Below are positions 1 through 7,581 of a stretch of 64,000 nt of DNA, in pieces. A model generated the notes under the pieces. It was not told the origin of the DNA, ran no database searches, and saw nothing but the letters and a program-made list of their open reading frames with translations. Numbering within the stretch: the stretch's first letter is position 1; the number at the start of each line of letters is the position of its first letter. The stretch spans positions 1 to 64,000 of the forward strand of contig CAKQPS010000003.1 in NCBI GenBank assembly GCA_934270475.1, written 5' to 3'. A program made the position numbers and the translations under genes. This stretch comes from an uncultured Alphaproteobacteria bacterium (lineage in GTDB: Bacteria > Pseudomonadota > Alphaproteobacteria > RF32 > CAG-239).

Positions 1-272
1 TTGTAAGCACGTAGAAAATACAAACGCAGAACTAGCCGAACTCTGGGAGAGGAGTTCGACACCAAGCGAAAGGCAGACGGCAGTATGCCGGTTGCCGGAG
101 GCAATGAGCGCAGGGGCGGCGCAGCGGAGCGCAGCCAATCTCTGCCTCTCCGCCAATTGTTGTTCAAAAAGCCTTGCTAAAAGCAAGGCTTTTTTGTTGT
201 AAGCACGTAGAAAATACAAACGCAGAACTAGCCGAACTCTGGGAGAGGAGTTCGACACCAAGCGAAAGGCAG
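1..272 (+). repeat. Tandem repeat carrying a tRNA-Ser 3' end and terminator
   Basis: Positions 1-76 and 197-272 are identical, giving a 196-bp period with the second unit cut off after 76 bp. The complete unit ends in a sequence shaped like a tRNA-Ser 3' end (138-155, closing CCTCTCCGCCA with encoded CCA) followed by an intrinsic terminator (165-195). No tRNA 5' half is present. The likely arrangement is a real tRNA-Ser just left of the window, followed by its terminator, then this element, which re-creates the tRNA 3' end and terminator. The core at about 50-140 is clearly related to the repeat behind the tRNA-Arg at 5 kb: both contain ATGCCGGTTGCCG, GGCAATGAG and AGCGCAGCCA. Confidence 0.75.
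165..195 (+). terminator. Rho-independent terminator after tRNA-Ser 3' end copy
   Basis: The stem AAGCCTTGC / GCAAGGCTT has a short AAAA-type loop and runs into a T tract. It lies 10 bp after the encoded CCA of the tRNA-like 3' end, where a tRNA terminator belongs. Confidence 0.75.
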
Positions 273-355
273 ATTTTAGGATACTTCTAAAATATAAAAA
301 CGGCAGTATTTAGAACCATAAATTTTAAAATATTTGATATGACCTAAAAAAATTC

Positions 356-386
356 TTGACCTAGAGTAAACTCTAAGTTTTATGCT
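356..386 (+). promoter_or_regulatory. MerR-family type promoter/operator (19-bp spacer)
   Basis: The -35 box TTGACC (356-361) and the -10 box TATGCT (381-386) are 19 bp apart. The spacer carries a perfect dyad, TAGAGT-AA-ACTCTA (362-375). Over-long spacers with a central dyad are the hallmark of promoters activated by MerR-family regulators, and the CTAGAGTnnACTCTAAG form resembles those of the NmlR/AdhR branch. It is the only promoter seen in front of the DXS-like gene, whose start is 42 bp downstream of the -10. No MerR gene lies in the window. Confidence 0.6.
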
Positions 387-427
387 AGGCGCAGAATCGC
401 TATTTTATAGTTTTTAAGGAGAAAATT

Positions 428-2173
428 ATGCTATTGGAAACAATAAACTCACCTAAAGATGTTAAAAAACTTTCACTGCCGGAATTGCACCAGCTGGCAC
501 AGGAAATCCGCGAGGGTATTCTGAATCGTGACAGCTTGGTTGGCGGACATGTGGGACCAAATTTGGGTATTGTGGAAACTATCATTGCTTTGCACTATGT
601 TTTTGATACGCCGAATGACAAAATCGTTTATGACGTTTCGCACCAATGCTATCCTCATAAAATGCTGACTGGACGCTGGAAAGGCTTTTTTGACGCCGAA
701 GAAATGCAGCGGATTTCCGGCTATACCAATCCGAATGAAAGCGAATATGACAACTTTATTGTTGGTCACACTTCAACTTCTGTAAGTCTAGCCACTGGTT
801 TGGCTAAAGCCCGCGATTTGCGCGGTGAACATCATAAAGTTATTGCCCTTATCGGCGATGGTTCGCTTTCCGGCGGCGAAGCTTTGGAAGGCTTCAGCAA
901 TGCTGCGGTTTTGAACAGCAATATTCTGATTATTGTTAACGATAACGAGATGTCTATTGCCGAGAATCACGGCGGAATTTATAACAACCTGCGCTTGCTG
1001 CGAGAAACTAACGGCGCTGCGGAATGCAATATGTTTAAGGCAATGGGCTTTAATTACCGCTATGTCGCTGACGGCAACAATCAAGAAGATATGATTAAAA
1101 TTTTGCAAGAACTTAAAGATGTTAATACTCCAACGGTTCTGCATATTCACACCCTTAAAGGCAAGGGCTATGCTCCGGCGGAAGAAAATAAAGAGCGTTG
1201 GCACTGGAGTTTTCCGTTTAACCGTAAAACCGGAGAAATCACCATCGATTTATCAGGTGAAAACTACAGTGACATTACTTATGACTTTTTATACGCCCAC
1301 CATCAGCAAGATAAAAACTTGGTTGTTATTTCTGCCGGCACCCCTGGCGCATATGGCTTAAATCCGGAACGCCGCACTTCATTCGGCGAAAACTATGTTG
1401 ATGTGGGTATTGCCGAAGAACAGGCTGTGGCAATGTCGTCTGCTTTGGCTAAAGGCGGCTGCCGTCCGGTGTTTATGGTTTACAGCAGCTTTTTACAGCG
1501 CACCTACGACCAGCTGTCGCAGGATTTGGCGTTGAACAACAATCCGGCGGTTATTTTGGTATTCAGTGCCGGCATCAGCGGTATGGACGCCACCCACTTG
1601 GGCAGCTTTGATATTCCGTTGGTTGCCAACATTCCGAATATTGTTTATTTGGCGCCGACTGGCAAAGAAGAATATTTGGCTATGCTGAACTGGGGCTTGA
1701 AACAAACTGAACACCCTGTGGTTATTCGTGTGCCGCTGGCTGTAACCAAAGGCGGCAAGGCTGAGGAAAATTACGGCGATTTAAACCATTATCAGGTGGT
1801 TAAACAAGGTTCTAAAGCTGCGGTTTTGGCTTTGGGTAGTTTCTTTGAACTCGGCGAAAGCGTTGTGGCTAAACTGAAAGAACAGGGCGTTGACGCTACA
1901 TTGATTAACCCGCGCTATATTACCGGTGTTGATGAAAAATTGCTGAATGAATTAGCTGAGAATCATCAGGTTGTGGCAACTTTGGAAAACGGCGAATTGG
2001 ACGGCGGTTTTGGCGAAAAAATCGCTTCTTTCTATGGCACCAGCAATGTAAAAGTTTTGAACTTCGGCGCTAAAAAAGAATTTACCGACCGTGTTCCGTA
2101 TGCTGAGCTGATGAAACGCTACCATTTGACCGCCGAGCAGATTACTGCTGACATTATGGAAGTTTTGAAATAA
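428..2173 (+). CDS. dxs: 1-deoxy-D-xylulose-5-phosphate synthase-like protein
   Basis: A thiamine-diphosphate enzyme of the DXS/transketolase family. DXS joins pyruvate and glyceraldehyde-3-phosphate to make 1-deoxy-D-xylulose-5-phosphate, feeding isoprenoids, thiamine and pyridoxal. Family signatures visible are GGHVGPNLGIVE near residue 40, DVSHQCYPHKMLTGR near 69, the cofactor motif GDGSLSGG (143-150) with NDNEMS, and the pyrimidine-binding-domain motifs DVGIAEEQA and ATHLGSFD. At 581 residues it is about 40 shorter than typical DXS, and the usual GADGxTH stretch reads GMDATH, so it is a divergent DXS or a close paralogue. AAGGAG lies 7 bp before the ATG. It is monocistronic, preceded by a MerR-type promoter and followed by a terminator. 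Confidence 0.75.
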   Translation: MLLETINSPKDVKKLSLPELHQLAQEIREGILNRDSLVGGHVGPNLGIVETIIALHYVFDTPNDKIVYDVSHQCYPHKMLTGRWKGFFDAEEMQRISGYTNPNESEYDNFIVGHTSTSVSLATGLAKARDLRGEHHKVIALIGDGSLSGGEALEGFSNAAVLNSNILIIVNDNEMSIAENHGGIYNNLRLLRETNGAAECNMFKAMGFNYRYVADGNNQEDMIKILQELKDVNTPTVLHIHTLKGKGYAPAEENKERWHWSFPFNRKTGEITIDLSGENYSDITYDFLYAHHQQDKNLVVISAGTPGAYGLNPERRTSFGENYVDVGIAEEQAVAMSSALAKGGCRPVFMVYSSFLQRTYDQLSQDLALNNNPAVILVFSAGISGMDATHLGSFDIPLVANIPNIVYLAPTGKEEYLAMLNWGLKQTEHPVVIRVPLAVTKGGKAEENYGDLNHYQVVKQGSKAAVLALGSFFELGESVVAKLKEQGVDATLINPRYITGVDEKLLNELAENHQVVATLENGELDGGFGEKIASFYGTSNVKVLNFGAKKEFTDRVPYAELMKRYHLTAEQITADIMEVLK

Positions 2174-2195
2174 AAACAGCTCAAAACCGCTAAAA

Positions 2196-2234
2196 AGTAA
2201 CTGCGCCGACTTCAATCCGCGCAGTTATTTTTTT
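2196..2234 (+). terminator. Rho-independent terminator of the DXS-like gene
   Basis: The stem TAACTGCGC / GCGCAGTTA spans a 12-nt loop and is followed by seven T residues, 25 bp after the stop codon. Confidence 0.8.
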
Positions 2235-2241
2235 AGTTATA

Positions 2242-2577
2242 TCACTTTTCAAACTCCGATTTATCCGGAAACAGTGCCTCTAAAAAATCTTTACCTCTTT
2301 TTCTGTCTTTATCATCAACATATTCACTATCTTCCATACACAAAAACTTTGGCTTACAGCGGCGCAGCTTTTTATCATAATTTTTATTATGTAAAGTTAA
2401 AACCAAAGAATCTTTCTTGCCCAAATCTAAAAAATTATGCTTTAACCAAGCCCAAACAGATTCTTTATATTTATTTATAACTTTAAGCTCGCCATATCCA
2501 TCTTCTTCAAAGATAGATTTTATAACGATGTTATATCCTAACACCGAATGTGATAAGAGCTTTCGACAGCTCCGCAC
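2242..2577 (-). CDS. Hypothetical protein, possibly 5'-truncated
   Basis: A 111-residue, lysine-rich, very AT-rich reading frame that I do not recognise. It has no signal peptide or membrane segment. The only usable start is GTG at 2577, directly preceded in frame by a TAG codon and without a convincing ribosome site. A short open stretch (ATG TCC AGT GCC TTT GGA) continues beyond that TAG. This makes a truncated or nonsense-interrupted gene possible. It converges on the DXS-like gene, with its stop just past that gene's terminator. The body (for example SVWAWLKHNF, PKFLCMEDSEYV) looks protein-like rather than random. Confidence 0.4.
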   Translation of the reverse strand: MRSCRKLLSHSVLGYNIVIKSIFEEDGYGELKVINKYKESVWAWLKHNFLDLGKKDSLVLTLHNKNYDKKLRRCKPKFLCMEDSEYVDDKDRKRGKDFLEALFPDKSEFEK

Positions 2578-2667
2578 CTATCCAAAGGCACTGGACATAT
2601 AAAAATGTCTTGCCGAAAGTATAAGATGAAAAAAATTAAAATTCCATAATTATTTTTTAGTAGTTAC

Positions 2668-2698
2668 AAAAAATGAGTCCTTGTTGCGGACTCATTTT
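2668..2698 (-). terminator. Terminator of the arginine antiporter operon
   Basis: The perfect stem AAAATGAGTCC / GGACTCATTTT with loop TTGTTGC begins 23 bp past the antiporter stop codon and runs into a T tract on the minus strand. The symmetry also suits the converging strand. Confidence 0.8.
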
Positions 2699-2720
2699 CA
2701 AACGGTTTATTATATTATTG

Positions 2721-4199
2721 CTAAACCTTAACCACTCCGCTGGATAAAGCGTAAATGGCAAACAGGGCAATCACCACCACAAACGCGGCAATAACGCCTT
2801 CGCCGACCGTAAAAGCAGGCGCATTAGGTTCATGCTGTTTTTTTGCCCAAATATAAATCGGAATGCCTGCAGCCATAAAAATCACAGCCATCAGCAAATA
2901 ATTCAAGCCAGCAGCGTAAATCAGCCAAACCGAATATATTGAACCGACTAATCCTGAAAGCAGCGCCGCCGAGCGTTTAATATAAAAGTTTATCGGATAT
3001 TCATGGTCTTCGCAGATTTTCCACAAATAAGCACAGCTCGAAAAATATGCCGGCAGCACCATCACGCTGGTAATGCTCAGCATAGTGTTCCACGCATTGC
3101 CCGAAAAATATACCAACAGCATAAATAACTGCATTAAAGCGCTGGTAATCCACAACGAAACCGACGGTGTAGCATTAGCGTTTTCTTTAGCAAACTGCTT
3201 CGGGAAAGTACCGTTTTCGGCAGCGGCCTGAGGAATTTGCGCCGTAACCACAGTCCAGGCCAGCCAGCTGGTTAAAACCGAAACCAACAAGCCTATGTTC
3301 ATCAGCCATGCACCCCATTTACCGATTAAAGCTTCCAAAATTCCCGCGGTTGACGGATTCGGTATGGTTGCCAGCTGAGCTTGGCTCATCAAACCAAATG
3401 GCAAGACGGAAAGCATTACATAAATTGCCAAACAGCCTAAAAAGCCCAAAACTGTAGCGCGTCCCACGGTTTTAGGAGATTTTGCATGTTTAGACATCAC
3501 AACGGCGCCTTCAATGCCGATAAACGCCCACAGCGTTACCAGCATGGTACTTTTAATTTGCGTCGAAAGTCCGCCGAGTTTGGAGGCAGCATTTTCACCC
3601 CAAAAATCAAACTCAAATTTATCAACATGAAACATAAACGCTGAAATCAAAATAAATAAAATAAGCGGCACTATTTTAGCGACCGTACCGATTAAATTTA
3701 TAACGGTAGCCTGTTTAATTCCGCGCAAAACCAAATAGTTAAAGCCCCAAATCAAAATTGAGCCGCCAATAATCGACGCCAAATTGTTGCCGCCGGCAAA
3801 ATACGGCGGAAAGAAATAGTTGAGCGCGTCCATGGTAATCACGGCATAACCGACATTGCCGCAAATTTGACACAGCCAATACGACCAGCCGATGGTAAAA
3901 CCCACATACGGACCAAAGCCGGCGCGGCTGTACATATAGATACCGGCTTTCAAATCAGGCTTGGCGGCAGACAAAATTCGGAAGGTGTTGGCAATAAAGT
4001 AAACGCCGATACCAGTGATTACCCACGCCAAAAGCACGGCTCCGGCAGAGGCTCCAGCCGCCATATTTTGCGGCAGGCTGTATATGCCGCCGCCAATCAT
4101 AGAGCTGACAACAATCGCGGCGAGCGCCCACACGCCCAAACCTGAGCCGGAGCTTGGCGCCGCCGTGTTATCAGCCGATATTTTCTTTTTATCAGCCAT
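2721..4199 (-). CDS. aaxC: APC-family arginine/agmatine-type antiporter
   Basis: A 492-residue integral membrane protein of the amino acid-polyamine-organocation superfamily, basic amino acid antiporter branch (ArcD/AdiC/AaxC). The N-terminal GGGIYSLPQNMA (about residues 37-48) is the substrate-loop motif of TM1 in this branch, and about 12 hydrophobic segments follow. It sits 67 bp downstream of the pyruvoyl arginine decarboxylase on the same strand, with AAGGAA before its ATG. This pairing points to exchange of external arginine for internal agmatine, as in the chlamydial AaxB-AaxC system. Sequence alone cannot exclude arginine/ornithine exchange, so the symbol is by analogy. The first 20 residues are a polar cytoplasmic tail. 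Confidence 0.75.
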   Translation of the reverse strand: MADKKKISADNTAAPSSGSGLGVWALAAIVVSSMIGGGIYSLPQNMAAGASAGAVLLAWVITGIGVYFIANTFRILSAAKPDLKAGIYMYSRAGFGPYVGFTIGWSYWLCQICGNVGYAVITMDALNYFFPPYFAGGNNLASIIGGSILIWGFNYLVLRGIKQATVINLIGTVAKIVPLILFILISAFMFHVDKFEFDFWGENAASKLGGLSTQIKSTMLVTLWAFIGIEGAVVMSKHAKSPKTVGRATVLGFLGCLAIYVMLSVLPFGLMSQAQLATIPNPSTAGILEALIGKWGAWLMNIGLLVSVLTSWLAWTVVTAQIPQAAAENGTFPKQFAKENANATPSVSLWITSALMQLFMLLVYFSGNAWNTMLSITSVMVLPAYFSSCAYLWKICEDHEYPINFYIKRSAALLSGLVGSIYSVWLIYAAGLNYLLMAVIFMAAGIPIYIWAKKQHEPNAPAFTVGEGVIAAFVVVIALFAIYALSSGVVKV

Positions 4200-4266
4200 A
4201 ATGTTTTTCCTTTTCTAAATAAAATAAGGCAGCAGAAATAACTCTGCTGCCCAAATTATGAACAAC

Positions 4267-4848
4267 CTAAATTTTCGCCGGTTCGGCGTTTTCAAAGTTT
4301 AAAAAGCCTAAGCAAGTCAAGCAATATCCGAATTGGTCGGTAATGTTCAAATAATTGTGATAGAGCTGAAATTCGCTATGCTTTTCCACTCCGCGCAATT
4401 CCAATTCATGATTCAGCGACTTGTTAAGCCACATTTCCGCGTGACCTTTGGCAATATCATCATCAATATGAGTGTCAAAAAATTCCACATATTCTGCAGC
4501 CCAGCCGCCGATAAGCTGACCGTTTGCGTCTTTGCCCCAGCAAATGCCCACGCCGGTGGCAATGGCTTTGTGTTCATCGCGGCTGGCACCATGTCCAGCC
4601 ATAATAACTTCAAGCACGGCGCCGTGTTTGAATTGCTTTTCAACTTTATTTACCGGCACAATATTCCCAAAAACTTCTTTAGGTAAAACCGAGGTGTATG
4701 GCACCACGTTAAAATTTTCTATTTTAGCTTCGCGCAAAGCCGAATCATAGCAAAAGGTTTCAAACGGCTGCGGTGGAATCCCCTCATTGGCTTGTCCGGT
4801 GCCGCCGGTGATAAAAGCTAAGGTCGGAAAGCGAACTCCATATGTCAT
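4267..4848 (-). CDS. aaxB: Pyruvoyl-dependent arginine decarboxylase
   Basis: Decarboxylates arginine to agmatine and CO2, consuming a proton. The proenzyme cleaves itself and converts a serine to the pyruvoyl cofactor. At 193 residues it has the family length. The processing site is VPYTSVLP with Thr52-Ser53, the same residue pair at the same numbering as reported for chlamydial AaxB; Ser53 would become the pyruvoyl group. Other family stretches are TGGTGQANEG near the N-terminus and EVIMAGHGA. AGGAGAT lies 7 bp before the ATG. The start overlaps the stop of an upstream coding remnant (ATGA), and the antiporter follows, making a two-gene arginine-uptake and decarboxylation operon for acid resistance or arginine use. 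Confidence 0.9.
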   Translation of the reverse strand: MTYGVRFPTLAFITGGTGQANEGIPPQPFETFCYDSALREAKIENFNVVPYTSVLPKEVFGNIVPVNKVEKQFKHGAVLEVIMAGHGASRDEHKAIATGVGICWGKDANGQLIGGWAAEYVEFFDTHIDDDIAKGHAEMWLNKSLNHELELRGVEKHSEFQLYHNYLNITDQFGYCLTCLGFLNFENAEPAKI

Positions 4849-4988
4849 ATTTTATCTCCTTTATAAAATTTTTGTAACAACTGTTTCAGTTCGCTAAATG
4901 AGATATTTCCGCCGTTTTGCTTTTCAATAGAACTTTTTAGCAATGGCAAAGCCGTAAATTGTTTGGTGTCGTGGGGAAGGGAATATGA
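4845..4988 (-). pseudogene. C-terminal remnant of a gene upstream of aaxB
   Basis: A 47-codon open stretch without a good start ends in a TGA that overlaps the decarboxylase ATG (ATATGA), the arrangement of translationally coupled genes. The predicted tail (NISFSELKQLLQKFYKGDKI) looks protein-like. Upstream, the frame stops at a TAA where the tRNA-Arg-associated repeat begins. I infer that the repeat replaced the 5' part of a third operon gene. I cannot identify the lost protein, and the stretch could be chance coding potential. Confidence 0.35.
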
Positions 4989-5140
4989 TTATAGATAAAA
5001 TAAAAATGACGGCGGGACTGGCTGCGCTTCGCTTTGCCGCCGCTTCTCTCATTGCCTGCGGCAACCGGCATGCTCCCGCCTGCCTTTCGTTTGCGGTCAA
5101 ACTCACGTCTGTGAGTTCGCTCCCGCGCTGCACAGCACTA
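4989..5140 (-). repeat. tRNA-Arg-associated repeat, related to the one at 1-272
   Basis: Read on the minus strand, directly after the tRNA-Arg terminator, this block begins with an inverted version of the tRNA T-arm (GGGAGCGAACTCAC). It continues with the core shared with the repeat at 50-140 (CGAAAGGCAG, ATGCCGGTTGCCG, GGCAATGAG, AGCGCAGCCA) and ends with a direct piece of the tRNA 3' end (AGTCCCGCCG). The expected final CCA and second terminator are absent, so this copy looks decayed. No convincing gene lies in it. Confidence 0.65.
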
Positions 5141-5179
5141 ATAAAACAAAAAGGTCTCCGAAGAGACCTTTTTGTTTTA
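5141..5179 (-). terminator. Terminator of tRNA-Arg
   Basis: The symmetrical stem AAAACAAAAAGGTCTC / GAGACCTTTTTGTTTT with a tetraloop directly abuts the tRNA 3' end and has T-rich flanks on both strands. Confidence 0.85.
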
Positions 5180-5180
5180 T

Positions 5181-5257
5181 TGGCGCGCCCGGCGGGACTC
5201 GAACTCACAACCTTCTGATCCGTAGTCAGATGCTCTATCCAATTAAGCTACGGGCGC
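5181..5257 (-). tRNA. tRNA-Arg(ACG)
   Basis: On the minus strand the cloverleaf is complete: acceptor GCGCCCG / CGGGCGC, discriminator G and encoded CCA; anticodon stem TCTGA / TCAGA with loop CTACGGA, anticodon ACG; T-arm GTTCGAGTC. ACG, read as ICG after deamination, serves CGU/CGC/CGA. A terminator follows at once, then a tRNA-associated repeat. Confidence 0.95.
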
Positions 5258-5421
5258 AGCGACTGGTTATTCTAATAGAACAAAAAAAATATAAATGCAA
5301 GAACTTTTTTTTGATTTTTTTAAATTTTTGCACAAACACGCAATTCTTTAATTGTTTTTTTAATAAAAACACTTTACAAATAGAGCATTATTGAAAGTTA
5401 ACTATAATATATAAGGCTTAT

Positions 5422-6732
5422 ATGATGAAAAAATTTGTATTATTTTCGGCTGCGTCGCTGCTGTTATCGGCTTGCGCTGCGTCAGAAGTTCAGTTTCCTG
5501 GTGTCAGCCCATCGCCTGTTTTGAATATTTCTAATAAAAGCGGCTCGTTTGTGGGTAAAAAAGTTAATGAATTTACTCGGGAATATAACGGCATACACAA
5601 TTCCGTAAATTCCAGTGCGCAAAAATTGGCTCAAATCAACCAATCTATTGCTGAAGCCGATTCGGAATATAATGCGGTTATAAACACAATTGAAGCCAAG
5701 CTGCAAGCCGGAACTACTCCGTCAAATCCGGATTTGGTGGCGGCTTTGAATAAGGCGCAGGAAAATTTGGGCACCTTGGAAGACGGAACGCAAAAATTAG
5801 CCGGCGTTGCCTCTGAAGTTGCCGCACAGCAGGAAAAATTAACCGCGCTGAAGTCTACCGTTAACGCTACCTATGCAATTCCTGGGGCGTATGATGTCGA
5901 CCATGCGGATTTGAATATTATTGCCACAGCTTTGGAACAGCAAGAAAACACCAATGCCGATTTAATGAGTGCGGTAAAATCTAACATTGCAGACGAACAG
6001 GCTAAATCTCGCCAGTTCAGAGCGGAAATCACCCGTTTGAACGTAGATGTAGCCGCCGGTTATGTTAATGACTCTAATGCCGTTTTAACTCCGCAGCCTC
6101 AAGAGAGCGAATTTAAAACCATTAAGCCGGTCAGCGTTAAAAAAGAATTGGCTAAAGACAAATCTGTTCATACCAGCCAAAAAAGAGTTAAACTGGGCAA
6201 AAAAATTGGTGTGATAGAAACCGTCAAGCCGGCAAAAACAAAACAGCCAGCTGCAAAAAAAGCGGCGGTCAAATCGGTAAAAGCTAAAAAGCCGGCAGCC
6301 AAAAAAGCAGTCGCTAAAAAAACTGCGGCAAAACCGGTAAAAGTTAGCAAAACAGCCTCTAAGCCGGCAACCACGCAAAGCGTGCAGAAAGCTTTGAACG
6401 CCAAAGCTCCTGAACAGGCTAAAACAGTGGTAGAGCCGGTTAAACCTGTTGCCGGAACTGTTTTTTCTAAAGATTTTCCAAATGAAAACGTGGAATATTT
6501 AGCGGAGTTGGAACAGGTTGTAAATAAAGTAATTAAAGACAATCCTGATGCCAAGCTGGAAGTTGTTGCGGTTATGCCGATGGATTCGACAGCACAGGAA
6601 ATGGTGCAGAACGTTACCGCGCGTATTTTCGGTGATATGCTGACAATGGGCGTTCCGGTAGAAAATTTGCAAGTCAGCGCCCGCAGCGAACTCCGCAAAA
6701 AAGTGCCGACAGTTTTGGTTGTGAAAAAATAA
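5422..6732 (+). CDS. Lipoprotein with Lys/Ala/Pro-rich histone-like middle
   Basis: A 436-residue predicted lipoprotein. The signal peptide has the lipobox LLSAC with the lipidated Cys at 18. Residues about 30-210 are helical and probably coiled coil. Residues about 225-330 are built of repeated KPAAKKAV/KTAAKPVK units resembling histone H1 tails. The last 80 residues form a compact domain (PDAKLEVVAVMPM ... VENLQVSARSE) recalling, without clear motif identity, periplasmic OmpA-like or SPOR-like ends. The basic stretch would suit binding peptidoglycan, LPS or DNA. Two adjacent ATGs (5422, 5425) are possible; AAGG at 5413 suits the second slightly better. Function unknown. Confidence 0.75.
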   Translation: MMKKFVLFSAASLLLSACAASEVQFPGVSPSPVLNISNKSGSFVGKKVNEFTREYNGIHNSVNSSAQKLAQINQSIAEADSEYNAVINTIEAKLQAGTTPSNPDLVAALNKAQENLGTLEDGTQKLAGVASEVAAQQEKLTALKSTVNATYAIPGAYDVDHADLNIIATALEQQENTNADLMSAVKSNIADEQAKSRQFRAEITRLNVDVAAGYVNDSNAVLTPQPQESEFKTIKPVSVKKELAKDKSVHTSQKRVKLGKKIGVIETVKPAKTKQPAAKKAAVKSVKAKKPAAKKAVAKKTAAKPVKVSKTASKPATTQSVQKALNAKAPEQAKTVVEPVKPVAGTVFSKDFPNENVEYLAELEQVVNKVIKDNPDAKLEVVAVMPMDSTAQEMVQNVTARIFGDMLTMGVPVENLQVSARSELRKKVPTVLVVKK

Positions 6733-6847
6733 GTAAAAAAATAAAATAATCCTAATCAAAAAAATTGGGCGCGCTCTTTACATCTTAGTTTGAGCCGCCT
6801 ATATTTTAGTCAGATAAATAACTTTTTAATCCGTAAAGGAGGATATA

Positions 6848-7372
6848 ATGGATAAAAAAGAAAAAACAGAAGCTGTAAAAGCTGAAACAAAAGGAGAAAA
6901 ATGCTGTTGCTGCGATAAAGGCTGCGATTGCGGCTGCCAAGATGGTAAAGAATGTTCTTGCTGCTGTGGCTGTTGCTGCCGCAAAAGAATGATTGTTAAA
7001 ATTTTATGTGTTTTAATAATCTTTTTGGCTGGTATGGGCTTTCATGCTTTACTGCAATGCGGTTTTCGCTGCCCGATGAACAGACCTCGCCCAATGCCTA
7101 TGCAAATGGCGCCAGTTCCGGCAATGCCTTTCCCTGCATATTCTGATGCTCAGGGCGGCAATGTAATCATCATCAACACTGGCGACGCGCAAAGTGTCGA
7201 CAAATTTGCCGGCGGCTGTAAATACGGCAAAGACTGCGGCAGTAACCAAGACCAAGGGTGCAAAAAAATGAAAGACGAATTTAAGCGTCATCATGAAGCT
7301 CCGCGTCCAATGCCTGTTGAACCAGCTCCAATGCCGGTTCCGTCTGTGGCTGCCGGTGCTGCCGTAAAATAA
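6848..7372 (+). CDS. Cysteine-cluster membrane protein
   Basis: A 174-residue protein of unknown function in three parts. A short Lys/Glu-rich start is followed by a very dense cysteine block at about residues 19-44 (runs CCCC, CDCGC, CSCCCGCCC). One membrane segment follows (about 48-68). The rest is a Pro/Met-rich tail (PRPMPMQMAPVPAMP) with further cysteines and histidines. By the positive-inside rule the cysteine block lies in the cytoplasm and the Met/His-rich part outside, a layout that suggests metal binding or disulfide/lipid modification. A strong GGAGG site lies 5 bp before the ATG. It is monocistronic with its own terminator, upstream of another cysteine-rich gene. Confidence 0.75.
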   Translation: MDKKEKTEAVKAETKGEKCCCCDKGCDCGCQDGKECSCCCGCCCRKRMIVKILCVLIIFLAGMGFHALLQCGFRCPMNRPRPMPMQMAPVPAMPFPAYSDAQGGNVIIINTGDAQSVDKFAGGCKYGKDCGSNQDQGCKKMKDEFKRHHEAPRPMPVEPAPMPVPSVAAGAAVK

Positions 7373-7395
7373 AACGGTTATAGTTGTTTTTTTTA

Positions 7396-7426
7396 GCTCC
7401 TTGCTAAATTTGCAGGGAGTTTTTTT
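7396..7426 (+). terminator. Terminator of the cysteine-cluster gene
   Basis: The 8-bp stem CTCCTTGC / GCAGGGAG (one G-T pair) is followed by seven T residues, 24 bp after the stop codon. Confidence 0.75.
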
Positions 7427-7581
7427 GTTGTTAAATGTTACATAATTGTGACAAAATAATATGTTTTCTATTTAAATATTGCATATTTTCAATCTTTAAC
7501 GTAAACTAATAGTGGGGGAGAAGCTCGACTCTGTATGGAGTCAGAGTAATTTAGGTATAATTTATTTTAGGAGGCTTTACG

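Noticed and set aside
1..272. A complete tRNA inside the repeat unit.
   Set aside because: Only a 3' end can be recognised; no acceptor 5' strand, D-arm or anticodon arm can be folded.
4985..5218. Reading frames on both strands across the tRNA-Arg and its repeat.
   Set aside because: They overlap the tRNA, its terminator and the repeat, and have no ribosome site.
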